In this document: in pieces, positions 16,617 through 23,992 of the stretch
How positions within the stretch are numbered: position 1 is the stretch's first letter
How the letters are laid out: every line of letters starts with the position of its first letter
Assembly: GCF_017309385.1 (NCBI RefSeq)
Contig: NZ_JAFJMJ010000002.1
Location: forward strand, 2,418,001-2,482,000
Reading direction: 5' to 3'
DNA from: Amycolatopsis sp. 195334CR
GTDB lineage: Bacteria > Actinomycetota > Actinomycetes > Mycobacteriales > Pseudonocardiaceae
Length of the DNA: 64,000 bases
Position numbers and translations under genes: made by a program
The notes under the pieces: model-generated
What the model was told of the DNA's origin: nothing
Databases searched by the model: none
Seen by the model: only the letters and a program-made list of their open reading frames with translations

Positions 16617-17528
16617 TCACCGAATAATAGACCGCGTACTCGGTTTATCAATGAGCAGGAGGCCTTCGATGGTGTCTTCGCAGGTCGCGAGCTCCTCGAC
16701 GACCTCAGCCGCCTCAGCCCACTCACCTCGCAGGCCGGCCGCCCTGGCGCGGGCGAACAGGTGCGCCTGCTCGTTCTTCGCCACCACCAGTTCGTCGTCG
16801 CCGCCCTGGTCGAACAGCGCCGCGAAGTCCAGCGCCCGCCGCGCCCCGAGCGGCAGCGCGAACGCGGTGAGGAACCCGCCCAGCGCCGGCGCGACCGGCT
16901 TGCGCAGGTCCGCGGCCAGCAGGCGGATGGTGTCACCGCCGCCGGGGTTGTCCCGGTAGATCTCGCTGAAGAACGCGCGGGCCTGGGCGTAGTCGACCTG
17001 GCGGGACCGGCCGATCTCGCGCCAGCGCTGGTAGACGCTGTGCTCGTACTCGATCCGGTCCCCGCGCCAGGCGGCTTCCAGGTCGGCGAACCCGAGCCGC
17101 GCGCACGGGAAGCCGGCCGGGTCGTGCAGGTGGACGCCCTCGTCGTCGAGGTCGTAGGCGACCACGTAGTGATCGGCGCCGGGGACCTCGTGGTGGAAGG
17201 GCAGGTAGGTCAGGTGGCCCATGTCCAGCGGGCCGAGCAGCACCGGCCCGGTCGCGAGCTCCTTGCGCAGGATCTCGTCGACCGGGCCGTCGCCGGGGCC
17301 GTGCGTGCCGGTGAACTCGCAGCCGAGCAGCCCGAGCGCGGCGTCGATGCCCTGGGGCGGGGTGATCGCGCTGAAGAAGACGCGCCCGTCCTCGGGCACC
17401 CGGGTCGCGCCGAGCCCGACGCCGGAGAGCGCCTCGATCAGGCCCGGGCGCACCCGGTCGCCGTGCACCGAGAGCATCATCGCCACGGAGTCGGCGTAGC
17501 AGTAGGGAACGTTGCCGTAGTAGTCCAT
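16617..17528 (-). CDS. cysteine-peptidase-fold protein (C39-like / BtrH N-terminal type)
   Basis: The 303-residue protein starts with YYGNVPYCYADSVAMML, placing a Cys in the position of the papain/C39 nucleophile. HYVVAYDLDDEGVHLHDPAG supplies the His and Asp-type elements around residue 185. This layout fits the BtrH N-terminal/C39-like group, which acts in acyl transfer or peptide processing. The C-terminal 100 residues are helical with no clear domain. It overlaps the end of the upstream DUF998 gene by 52 bp and is followed directly by the YqeB-like gene. Confidence 0.6.
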   Translation of the reverse strand: MDYYGNVPYCYADSVAMMLSVHGDRVRPGLIEALSGVGLGATRVPEDGRVFFSAITPPQGIDAALGLLGCEFTGTHGPGDGPVDEILRKELATGPVLLGPLDMGHLTYLPFHHEVPGADHYVVAYDLDDEGVHLHDPAGFPCARLGFADLEAAWRGDRIEYEHSVYQRWREIGRSRQVDYAQARAFFSEIYRDNPGGGDTIRLLAADLRKPVAPALGGFLTAFALPLGARRALDFAALFDQGGDDELVVAKNEQAHLFARARAAGLRGEWAEAAEVVEELATCEDTIEGLLLIDKPSTRSIIR

Positions 17529-18145
17529 GCCGGACGGTCTACGACCTGACACGGTGTGAGAGTCAAACAGCGGTACCGGGCGGCGACGAAGGAGATCCAC
17601 AGCAGCGCGGTGATCCAGCCGATCGCCAGCGTCAGCGAGCCCGCGGCGCCCCCGCTCATCGCCCACAGGTCGCCGAGCAGCAGCGCGGTGCCCGCGACGT
17701 AGGAGGCGACCGCCTTCCGGCCGGTGAAGTGCCTGCCCAGCACGTAGCAGGCCGCGACCAGGGTGGCGAAGCCGAGCGTGCCCGCGGCCATGTGCCCCAG
17801 GCTCGCCCCGCCGAACGGGTCGGCCGGGTCCATGGTGAACACCCCGGCGCCGATCATCCCCACGCCGCTGACCGCGACCAGCCGCGCCGCCCACCGGCCG
17901 GGCAGCACGCGCCCCAGGCCGATCGCGCCGAGCACCGTGAGCAGGCCGCCGACCAGGAAGTTCAGGACCTGCACCCAGCCGAGCGAGCCCACGCTGAGCA
18001 TGCTCAGCGGCAGCCGCGTCAGGTCGAATCCCTCGCGGGTGGCGGCCTGGACCAGGGAGACCGAGGCCCACAGCGGCGCGGCGACGACCGCGCAGGTGAG
18101 CAGGGACCGGGTGGAGAACGCGGGACGGGAAGCGGTGGTGGTCAT
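17477..18145 (-). CDS. DUF998 family membrane protein
   Basis: The 222-residue protein has six hydrophobic segments of the DUF998 pattern: an N-terminal LLTCAVVAAPLWASVSLVQA helix, a conserved loop LTRLPLSMLSVGSLGWVQ, then FTMDPADPFGGASLGHMAAG between helices 3 and 4. The role is unknown; some relatives are found beside sigma factors. The final 30 residues (after FVAARYR) run into the next gene and may not be conserved. It shares a symmetrical divergent promoter with the YciI-sigma operon and is therefore a likely member of that sigma factor's regulon. Confidence 0.8.
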   Translation of the reverse strand: MTTTASRPAFSTRSLLTCAVVAAPLWASVSLVQAATREGFDLTRLPLSMLSVGSLGWVQVLNFLVGGLLTVLGAIGLGRVLPGRWAARLVAVSGVGMIGAGVFTMDPADPFGGASLGHMAAGTLGFATLVAACYVLGRHFTGRKAVASYVAGTALLLGDLWAMSGGAAGSLTLAIGWITALLWISFVAARYRCLTLTPCQVVDRPAWTTTATFPTATPTPWR

Positions 18146-18174
18146 CGCCGGGGCCTTTCGGGGAAGTGGTCGGT

Positions 18175-18254
18175 TTCGCTGACGCGTCGCAGCGGCGATG
18201 TGACAGGGAACGAGTACATTCCCTGTCACATCCGTTGTTCGACGCGTCAGCGAA
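18175..18254. promoter_or_regulatory. nested palindromes forming symmetrical divergent ECF-type promoters
   Basis: Two perfect inverted repeats are nested. The outer arms are TTCGCTGACGCGTCG (18175-18189) and CGACGCGTCAGCGAA (18240-18254); the inner arms are GATGTGACAGGGAA (18197-18210) and TTCCCTGTCACATC (18219-18232). Each strand therefore carries TGTCACA, 14 nt, then CGTC, resembling ECF -35 and -10 elements. One copy points at DUF998 and one at YciI-sigma. Expected transcripts would start 25-30 bases before the respective start codons. Confidence 0.75.
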
Positions 18255-18280
18255 GGCAACCCCGAACCGAGGAGATGGCG

Positions 18281-18601
18281 ATGCGCTTCCTGATGACGTC
18301 CACCCCGACCGGCGAGACCACCAACCCGAACCTCGAGGCCGAGATGGGTGCCTGGATCGAGGAACTGACCGCCTCCGGGGTGCTGCTGGCCGCCGGCGGC
18401 ATGGCGCTGGCCGGGATCGAGGTCAGCGAGAGCGGCGGCGAGGTCACCGTGACCGACGGCCCCTACGCCGAGGCCAAGGAGGAGGTCGGCGGCTTCGCGC
18501 TGGTCGAGGTCCGCAGCGAGGAGGAGGCCGTGGAGATCGGCCGCCGCTTCGTCAAGATGGTCGGCAACAGCCGCAGCGTGATCCAGCGGGTCTACGGCTA
18601 G
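18281..18601 (+). CDS. YciI family (DGPF-type) protein
   Basis: The 106-residue protein starts MRFLMTSTPTGE and carries the DGPF-equivalent motif VTVTDGPYAEAKEEVGGF. I chose the second of two in-frame ATGs (18281) because GAGGA lies at the better distance. It is separated from the sigma gene by 7 bp and read from the symmetrical divergent promoter upstream. As with the first module in this window, it is the DGPF partner of an ECF42-like sigma factor. Confidence 0.9.
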   Translation: MRFLMTSTPTGETTNPNLEAEMGAWIEELTASGVLLAAGGMALAGIEVSESGGEVTVTDGPYAEAKEEVGGFALVEVRSEEEAVEIGRRFVKMVGNSRSVIQRVYG

Positions 18602-18608
18602 GCCCCGG

Positions 18609-20552
18609 ATGGACGCCCACCGCTCGATCGACGCGGTCTGGAAGCTGGAGTCGGCCCGGATCGTCGCCGGGCTGACCCGGCTGGTCCACGACGTCGGCCT
18701 CGCCGAGGAAATGGCGCAGGACGCGCTCGTGGCCGCGTTGGAGCAGTGGCCGGAGTCGGGCGTCCCGGACAATCCGGGCGCCTGGCTGATGGCCGTGGCC
18801 AAGCGGCGGGCGATCGACCACCTGCGGCGCTCCCGGCGGCTCGAAGAACTCGGCGACACCGACGAACCCGAGGCCGCCGAGGCGGAGCCCGAGCAGGATG
18901 ACGTGCTCCGCCTGATGTTCCTGTCATGCCACCCGGTGCTGCCCGCACCGGCCAGGGTGGCGCTGACCCTGCGGCTGCTCGGCGGCCTGACCACCGCCGA
19001 GATCGCCAGAGCGTTCCTGCTCAGCGAACCGAAGATCGCCCAGCGCGTGGCCACCGCAAAGCGCACGCTGGCCGAGGAGCGCGTGCCGTTCGAACTGCCC
19101 GAGCGCGCCGAACTCGCCGGGCGCCTGTCGTCCGTGCTCGAAGTGATCTACCTGATCTTCAACGAGGGCTACTCGGCCACCTCCGGCGACGACCTGATGC
19201 GCCCCGGCCTGACCCTGGAGGCGCTGCGGCTGGGCCGGTTGCTGGCCCGGCTCGCCCCCGGCGAGGCCGAGGTGCACGGCCTGGTCGCGCTGATGGAGAT
19301 CCAGCAGTCCCGCTCGGCCGCGCGCACCGGCCCGTCCGGCGAACCCATCCAGCTGCACCAGCAGAACCGCGGCCGCTGGGACCGGCTGCTCATCCGCCGC
19401 GGGTTCACCGCGATGCTCAAGGCCCGCGAAGCCGGCGGCAAACCCGGCCCGTACCTGCTGCAGGGCGCGATCGCGGTGTGCCACGCGCAGGCCCGCACCG
19501 CCGAGGACACCGACTGGACGCAGATCGCCACCCTCTACGACGCGCTCGTCCGGCTCCTGCCGACGCCGATCGTGCAGCTCAACCGCGCGGTCGCCTACGG
19601 CAGGGCGCACGGCCCGGCCGCCGGGCTCGCGATGGCCGACGCGCTGCTGTCCGACCCCGCGCTGCAGGACTACCACCTGCTGCCCGGGGTCCGCGCCGAC
19701 CTGCTGGCCGAGCTCGGGCGCAACGACGAAGCCAGGGTGGAGTTCCAGCGTGCCGCCGCGCTGACCCGCAACGCCGCCGAACGCGCGTTCCTGCACCGCC
19801 GCGCCGACGGGCTGCCCACCGGCGGCCACCCCGTGCGCACCCTCGCCGACGCGGCCGCCGACTTCCTCGCCCGCGACACCCTCGACGCCGCGACCGTGCG
19901 CTCCTACGGCCAGACCCTGCGACGCCTGCGCGCCACCCTCGGCGGCCAGTTGCCGCTGGCGTCGCTGACCGCCGACCAGGTCACCCGCGTGTTCACCACC
20001 GCCTGGGGCGACGCGGCGGCCACGACCTGGAACCGGCACCGCTCGGCGTTGCGCTCGTTCGCCGCCTGGGCCGGGATGGACGACCTCGGCGCCGGCCTGG
20101 ATCGCCGCGCCGAAACCAGCACGCGCATCCCGTCGATCGCCCCGGCCCGGCTCGACGCGCTGTGGTCGCAAGACCTCCCGCTGCGGGAGCGCACGCTCTG
20201 GCGGCTGCTGCACGAATCCGCCGCTGGCGTGCGGACCGTGCTCTCGCTCGACATCGAGCACCTCGACCTCGAAGATCGCCGTGCCGAGATCGGCGGCACC
20301 TGGGTGTCCTGGCGCTCGGGCACCGCGCGGCTGCTCCCCGAGTTGCTCGCCGGCCGCACCCGCGGCCCGCTGTTCCTCGCCGACCGACGCCCCGCCCCGG
20401 CCCGCACCCCCGCGGCGGCCGATCTCTGCCCGGAGACCGGCCGCCGCAGGCTGTCCTACGAACGTGCCGAGTACCTGTTCAAGCAGGCGACCCGTCCGCT
20501 GGACCCGGACGGCCGCGGGTACACCCTGCGTCAGCTCAAACCGCGGAACTAG
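18609..20552 (+). CDS. ECF42-like sigma factor fused to a truncated tyrosine-recombinase-like domain
   Basis: Residues 1-400 are an ECF sigma factor. Region 2 holds EMAQDALVAALEQWPESG, region 4 holds LLGGLTTAEIARAFLLSEPK, and the DUF6596-type extension contains NEGYSATSGDDL. From about residue 410 the same frame continues into an integrase-like domain: core-binding helices with AATTWNRHRSALRSFAAWAG, then ERTLWRLLHESAAGVRTVLSLD and a late LSYERAEYLFKQAT block. It ends at GYTLRQLKPRN, just where HxLRH, the second His and Tyr should follow, so it is catalytically incomplete. The ATG start is 7 bp after YciI. The fused part may be an evolutionary remnant or a DNA-binding aid. Confidence 0.85.
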   Translation: MDAHRSIDAVWKLESARIVAGLTRLVHDVGLAEEMAQDALVAALEQWPESGVPDNPGAWLMAVAKRRAIDHLRRSRRLEELGDTDEPEAAEAEPEQDDVLRLMFLSCHPVLPAPARVALTLRLLGGLTTAEIARAFLLSEPKIAQRVATAKRTLAEERVPFELPERAELAGRLSSVLEVIYLIFNEGYSATSGDDLMRPGLTLEALRLGRLLARLAPGEAEVHGLVALMEIQQSRSAARTGPSGEPIQLHQQNRGRWDRLLIRRGFTAMLKAREAGGKPGPYLLQGAIAVCHAQARTAEDTDWTQIATLYDALVRLLPTPIVQLNRAVAYGRAHGPAAGLAMADALLSDPALQDYHLLPGVRADLLAELGRNDEARVEFQRAAALTRNAAERAFLHRRADGLPTGGHPVRTLADAAADFLARDTLDAATVRSYGQTLRRLRATLGGQLPLASLTADQVTRVFTTAWGDAAATTWNRHRSALRSFAAWAGMDDLGAGLDRRAETSTRIPSIAPARLDALWSQDLPLRERTLWRLLHESAAGVRTVLSLDIEHLDLEDRRAEIGGTWVSWRSGTARLLPELLAGRTRGPLFLADRRPAPARTPAAADLCPETGRRRLSYERAEYLFKQATRPLDPDGRGYTLRQLKPRN

Positions 20553-20553
20553 G
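20548..20553. repeat. left target-site duplication of the IS481 element
   Basis: ACTAGG here is repeated exactly at 21666-21671 on the other side of the element. The 6-bp duplication is perfect, so the insertion is simple and probably recent. The sequence contains the stop codons of both flanking convergent genes. Confidence 0.85.
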
Positions 20554-21665
20554 TGTGATGTCCAGGGACGTTGTTCCGGTTTGAGGTGATGTTGTGGGCC
20601 TGTCGTGCTGACAGGTGAAGGCCTCCGGTTGTGAAGTGGAGCTGTCTAGGAACCGCTTCACCTGTCCGGAGGCCTTCATGTCCCACCCTAATGCCACTTT
20701 GACCCCGCGAACCCGGCTGCGGCTGGCGCGCCTGATCGTTGAGCGGGGCTGGCGGCCGGCCGAGGCCGCGACGATGTTCATGGTCGCGGTCACCACCGCC
20801 CGCAAGTGGGCCGAGCGCTACCGCGCCGAGGGCGAGGCGGGGATGGCCGATCGCAGCTCGCGCCCACACCACAGCCCTGCCCGAACCCCCGGCCCTGTCG
20901 TGCGGCAGATCGTGCGGTTGCGCTGGCGGCACCGGCTGGGCCCGGTCCAGATCGCCGGCCGGCTCGGGCTGCACGCCTCGACGGTGCACGCGGTACTGGT
21001 GCGCTGCCGGATCAACCGGCTCTCCCGTATCGACCGGGTCACCGGCGAACCCCTGCGCCGCTACGAACATCCCCACCCCGGCTCACTGATCCACGTCGAC
21101 GTCACCAAGTTCGGCAACATCCCCGACGGCGGCGGCCACCGCTACGTCGGACGCCAGCAGGGCGCCCGCAACAAACGCGCCACCCCGAACCTGCCCCGCG
21201 GCAACGACTACAAACCCCGCACCGGCACCGCGTTCCTGCACACCGTCATCGACGACCACTCATGCCTGGCCTACGCCGAAATCCACGCCGACGAAAAGAC
21301 CCCCGCCGCCACCGCCGTCCTGCGCCGGGCCGTGGCCTGGTTCGCCGAACACGGAGTCCAGGTCGAACGCGTCCTGTCCGACAACGGCTCGGCCTACCGT
21401 TCCCACGCCTGGCGCGACACCTGCACCGAACTCGGCATCACCCCGAAACGCACCCGCCCCTACCGCCCCCAAACCAACGGCAAGATCGAACGCTTCCACC
21501 GCACCCTGGCCGAGGGCTGGGCCTACGCCCGCTACTACCCCACAGAAACCGCACGCCGCACAGCCCTACCAGGCTGGCTCCACTTCTACAATCACCACCG
21601 ACCCCACTCATCCACCGAAGGCCAGCCACCCATCACCCGACTAACCAACCTCCCTGGACATCACA
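20554..21665 (+). mobile_element. IS481-family insertion sequence, complete (1112 bp)
   Basis: Terminal inverted repeats match at 19 of 20 positions. The left end is TGTGATGTCCAGGGACGTTG (20554-20573), and the reverse complement of the right end (21646-21665) reads TGTGATGTCCAGGGAGGTTG. A perfect 6-bp ACTAGG duplication flanks it. The TGT termini, length and one-frame DDE transposase fit IS481. No other copy is present in the window. It sits between two convergent genes and damages neither. Confidence 0.92.
20616..20678 (+). promoter_or_regulatory. hairpin masking the transposase ribosome-binding site
   Basis: TGAAGGCCTCCGG (20616-20628) pairs perfectly with CCGGAGGCCTTCA (20666-20678), and an inner GTGAAG/CTTCAC pairing can extend it. 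The right arm contains the GGAGG ribosome site and the A of the transposase ATG. A transcript entering from outside would fold and block translation, while one starting inside the left arm would not. Similar protection against read-through is known for other insertion sequences. Confidence 0.6.
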
Positions 21666-21670
21666 ACTAG
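20678..21670 (+). CDS. IS481-family DDE transposase
   Basis: The 330-residue protein has an N-terminal helix-turn-helix (about 5-85, with AEAATMFMVAVTTARKWAERY). The catalytic triad is visible: Asp in LIHVDVTKFG, Asp in RVLSDNGSAYRS and Glu in NGKIERFHRTL. ATG 20678 follows GGAGG at good spacing; the longer frame upstream overlaps the hairpin. The reading frame passes through the right terminal repeat and ends at TAG 21668-21670, which belongs to the duplicated target and not to the element itself. Confidence 0.93.
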   Translation: MSHPNATLTPRTRLRLARLIVERGWRPAEAATMFMVAVTTARKWAERYRAEGEAGMADRSSRPHHSPARTPGPVVRQIVRLRWRHRLGPVQIAGRLGLHASTVHAVLVRCRINRLSRIDRVTGEPLRRYEHPHPGSLIHVDVTKFGNIPDGGGHRYVGRQQGARNKRATPNLPRGNDYKPRTGTAFLHTVIDDHSCLAYAEIHADEKTPAATAVLRRAVAWFAEHGVQVERVLSDNGSAYRSHAWRDTCTELGITPKRTRPYRPQTNGKIERFHRTLAEGWAYARYYPTETARRTALPGWLHFYNHHRPHSSTEGQPPITRLTNLPGHHN

Positions 21671-21671
21671 G
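21666..21671. repeat. right target-site duplication of the IS481 element
   Basis: ACTAGG matches the left copy at 20548-20553. It provides the stop codon of the transposase on the plus strand and of the putative anti-sigma gene on the minus strand. Confidence 0.85.
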
Positions 21672-22899
21672 GCAGGCTCACGGTCTGCTCGAGGATCAGG
21701 TTGTCCCGCGCGTCGTACAGCGAGACGGTCATCTCCTCCGACACCAGGCCGTCCTGCAGGTCCGCGGGCATCAGCGCCAGGAAGGTCCCGCCGCCGGCCA
21801 CCGCCACCGGGGCCGGTCCGCCACGGTCCCGCCGCACGACCATCCGGGCGGTTTCCGGCGGCACCAGCCCGCCCGCGAGCATCTGACGACTGCTCTCGGA
21901 CCAGTTGATGCCGTTGGGAAAGGCCGCCACGCTGCGCACGGCTCCGGTCCCGGCGGTGCTGGGCATCTCCGCCGCCTCGTAGTGGGGTTCGCCGTCCTTC
22001 TCCGACACCGCGCAGAACGCGACGCGGTCGCCGAACCGGGCGGCCATCGCCGTGGTCGGGCCCTCGACGAGCAGTGCGCCCGGCTGGTAGCCCGCCGCGT
22101 CGGGGATCTTGAGGTCGGCCCCGTCCAGGCACTCACCGAGCCACCGGCCGTGTTCACTGGTCCGGTCCACCCCGGGCACCGGGCGGTCGACCACCTGCAC
22201 CGCGGGCGGGGGCGCGACGAGCGGAGCGCCGTCGAGGTTGAACGTGGCCGAGGCCTGGTCCGGGGAGTTGCGCCAGAGGAACAGACCGTCGGCCCAGGCC
22301 GCGTCCCCGTTCATCCCGGACGCCCCCTTCTCGGGCTTGAACTCCGAGCTCAGGTAGGGCGGAGCCGCGGACACCCCGGCGAACACCCCGGGCGGGCTCG
22401 CCAGCACCGCCGCGGTCGAGGTGCCCGGCGCGTAGTTCAGCGGCGCCTGGGGATCCGACACCGTCACCGTGGTCGCCGTGGTGTGGCAGACCAGCGGTTT
22501 GCCCTCGGCACGGGCCATCGCGGTCACCCCGGACGAGGCGCGGCCGTCGAACGGGGCGTGGGTGAACACCGGCTTCCAGGTGTCCCTGGCCGGGAACACG
22601 CCGGTCTTGCCCGCCGCCTCGATCGCCGCCCAGCACCGGTCGAGCGCTTCGGCCGCCAGCCGTTCGTCCAGTTCCATCCCCGGTGGCAAGGCCACCGGAG
22701 CCGCCCCGTCCGGGGTGCGGAGCTCGCTCGTCGCCACCAGCGCGCCCGCGGCCAGTACGGCGACCGCGGCCGCGGCCACCGCCGGACCGCGCCACGAGCG
22801 CTGCCGCGGCTGGTCCATGCCCTCGCGGAGTTTCACCCGGATGCTGTCACGCACCGCGTCCGGCAGTTCCCGTCGCGGCGGGAGGTTGAAGTCGTTCAC
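21667..22899 (-). CDS. putative membrane-anchored anti-sigma protein, one transmembrane helix
   Basis: The 410-residue protein has a short cytoplasmic N-terminus (LPPRRELPDAVRDSIRVKL, residues 6-24), a single membrane helix (about 38-58, AVAAAAVAVLAAGALVA) and a large extracytoplasmic part of about 350 residues with a few cysteines and no family I recognise. Its start overlaps the ECF sigma stop by four bases, so the pair is coupled. That gene order and the short cytoplasmic segment suggest sigma control, but no zinc-binding HxxxCxxC anti-sigma motif is seen. Confidence 0.6.
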   Translation of the reverse strand: MNDFNLPPRRELPDAVRDSIRVKLREGMDQPRQRSWRGPAVAAAAVAVLAAGALVATSELRTPDGAAPVALPPGMELDERLAAEALDRCWAAIEAAGKTGVFPARDTWKPVFTHAPFDGRASSGVTAMARAEGKPLVCHTTATTVTVSDPQAPLNYAPGTSTAAVLASPPGVFAGVSAAPPYLSSEFKPEKGASGMNGDAAWADGLFLWRNSPDQASATFNLDGAPLVAPPPAVQVVDRPVPGVDRTSEHGRWLGECLDGADLKIPDAAGYQPGALLVEGPTTAMAARFGDRVAFCAVSEKDGEPHYEAAEMPSTAGTGAVRSVAAFPNGINWSESSRQMLAGGLVPPETARMVVRRDRGGPAPVAVAGGGTFLALMPADLQDGLVSEEMTVSLYDARDNLILEQTVSLP

Positions 22900-23483
22900 C
22901 GGGATCCCTCCAGTTCCGTGCGCAGGCGGGCCCGCGCCCGCGAAAGGTGGGCCCGGACCGAGGGCTCGGCCAGCCCGAGCAGTTCGGCGGCGTCGGGGAC
23001 CGGCAGCTCACCGAGCAGGCACAGCTCCACCACCCGCCGCTGCGCCCTGGGCAACGCGGCCACCGCCGCGGCCAGCTCGCGCACCCGGTCACTCGCGGCC
23101 AGCCGGTCCACCACCGCGTCGGCGTGGTCGTCGGCCACCGGCTCGGGTCCGGCCCGCCGCACCAGGCGCAACCGGCGCACCGAGCCGCGGTGCTCGGTGC
23201 GGGCCAGATTGCCCGCCACCGTGTACAGCCACGGCAACGCCGACTCGTTGACCAGCGTCACCTCGCCGCGTTTGCGCCAGGCGGTCAGGAAGGTGGCCGA
23301 AGCCAGGTCCTCGGCCACCGACCAGGAACCGGTCAGCCGGTAGGCGTGGTTCCACACCGCCTGCACATGTCGTTCGAACAGCTCGGCGAAGGCGTCCTGA
23401 TCCCCCAGGGCCGCACGCCGCCACAGTTCCGTGTCGGGTTCGAGGAGCGGATCCATCCCCACCCGGTTCACTCTCGCGGTCAT
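22896..23483 (-). CDS. ECF RNA polymerase sigma factor (SigE/SigM-like)
   Basis: The roughly 195-residue protein has region 2 in HAYRLTGSWSVAEDLASATFLTAW and region 4 in LPRAQRRVVELCLLG followed by VPDAAELLGLAEPSVRAHLSR. This is the minimal two-domain ECF plan. ATG 23483 is used; ATG 23456 (MDPLLEPD) is equally possible and closer to the family's usual start. It is coupled to the downstream membrane protein, its presumptive anti-sigma factor. Confidence 0.88.
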   Translation of the reverse strand: MTARVNRVGMDPLLEPDTELWRRAALGDQDAFAELFERHVQAVWNHAYRLTGSWSVAEDLASATFLTAWRKRGEVTLVNESALPWLYTVAGNLARTEHRGSVRRLRLVRRAGPEPVADDHADAVVDRLAASDRVRELAAAVAALPRAQRRVVELCLLGELPVPDAAELLGLAEPSVRAHLSRARARLRTELEGSR

Positions 23484-23528
23484 CACACCGGTCAGTGGCC
23501 GGCACCCCGGGAATTGTTGCAGTGGGGC

Positions 23529-23900
23529 TCAGCGGCGCCCGCCACGAGCGTCGTAAGCCGCCCTGGCTCGGTCGACTTCGGGCAGGTGGACCGACCACTC
23601 CGACAGCGCGGCGAACAACGGCGACAGGCTCCGGCCCAGTTCGCTGATCTCGTACTCCACCCGCGGGGGCACCTCCGCGTGATAGGTGCGCACCACCAGC
23701 CCGTCGCGTTCGAGCTGCCGCAGCCGCTGGGTGAGCACCTTGGGCGTGATCGTGGTGATGCGGCGCTCCAGCTCGACGAACCGCTGCTTGCCGTACTCGT
23801 GCAGCACCCACAGGATCGGCGTGGTCCAGCGGCTGAACACCACGTCGACCACCGGCGCGATCGGGCACGCCAGCTCCGGGGTGGTTGTGCTCTCGATCAC
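23529..23900 (-). CDS. HxlR family winged-helix transcriptional regulator
   Basis: The 123-residue protein has the MarR-like HxlR core: CPIAPVVDVVFSRWTTPILWVL, then ITTITPKVLTQRLRQLERDGLV as recognition helix and wing, with PPRVEYEISELGRSL. Cys12 in the usual redox-sensing position is present. GTG start at 23900. It is divergent from the NmrA oxidoreductase gene across palindromes, the standard arrangement for quinone- or aldehyde-responsive HxlR proteins. Confidence 0.92.
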   Translation of the reverse strand: MIESTTTPELACPIAPVVDVVFSRWTTPILWVLHEYGKQRFVELERRITTITPKVLTQRLRQLERDGLVVRTYHAEVPPRVEYEISELGRSLSPLFAALSEWSVHLPEVDRARAAYDARGGRR

Positions 23901-23929
23901 GATCCGGCCCTCCGCCCAGTACTTTCCTC

Positions 23930-23956
23930 TAGGTACCTACTATACCGGCGCCGGTA
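23930..23956. promoter_or_regulatory. two palindromes in the HxlR-NmrA promoter region
   Basis: TAGGTACCTA (23930-23939) is a perfect 10-bp palindrome of the TAC-rich type favoured by HxlR proteins. TACCGGCGCCGGTA (23943-23956) is a perfect 14-bp palindrome immediately beside it. Both lie between the divergent start codons at 23900 and 23993. The first is the better operator candidate. Confidence 0.55.
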
Positions 23957-23992
23957 GCTTCCCTGTGCATACCAACAACGAGGGAGCACAAG

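Noticed and set aside
18926..20584. A 552-codon frame overlapping the sigma-integrase gene
   Set aside because: It is the +1 shadow of the sigma gene, highly Arg/Pro/Gly-rich.
20806..23343. An 845-codon plus-strand frame through the IS and sigma region
   Set aside because: Crosses the transposase in another frame and is antisense to the sigma/anti-sigma pair; not coding.
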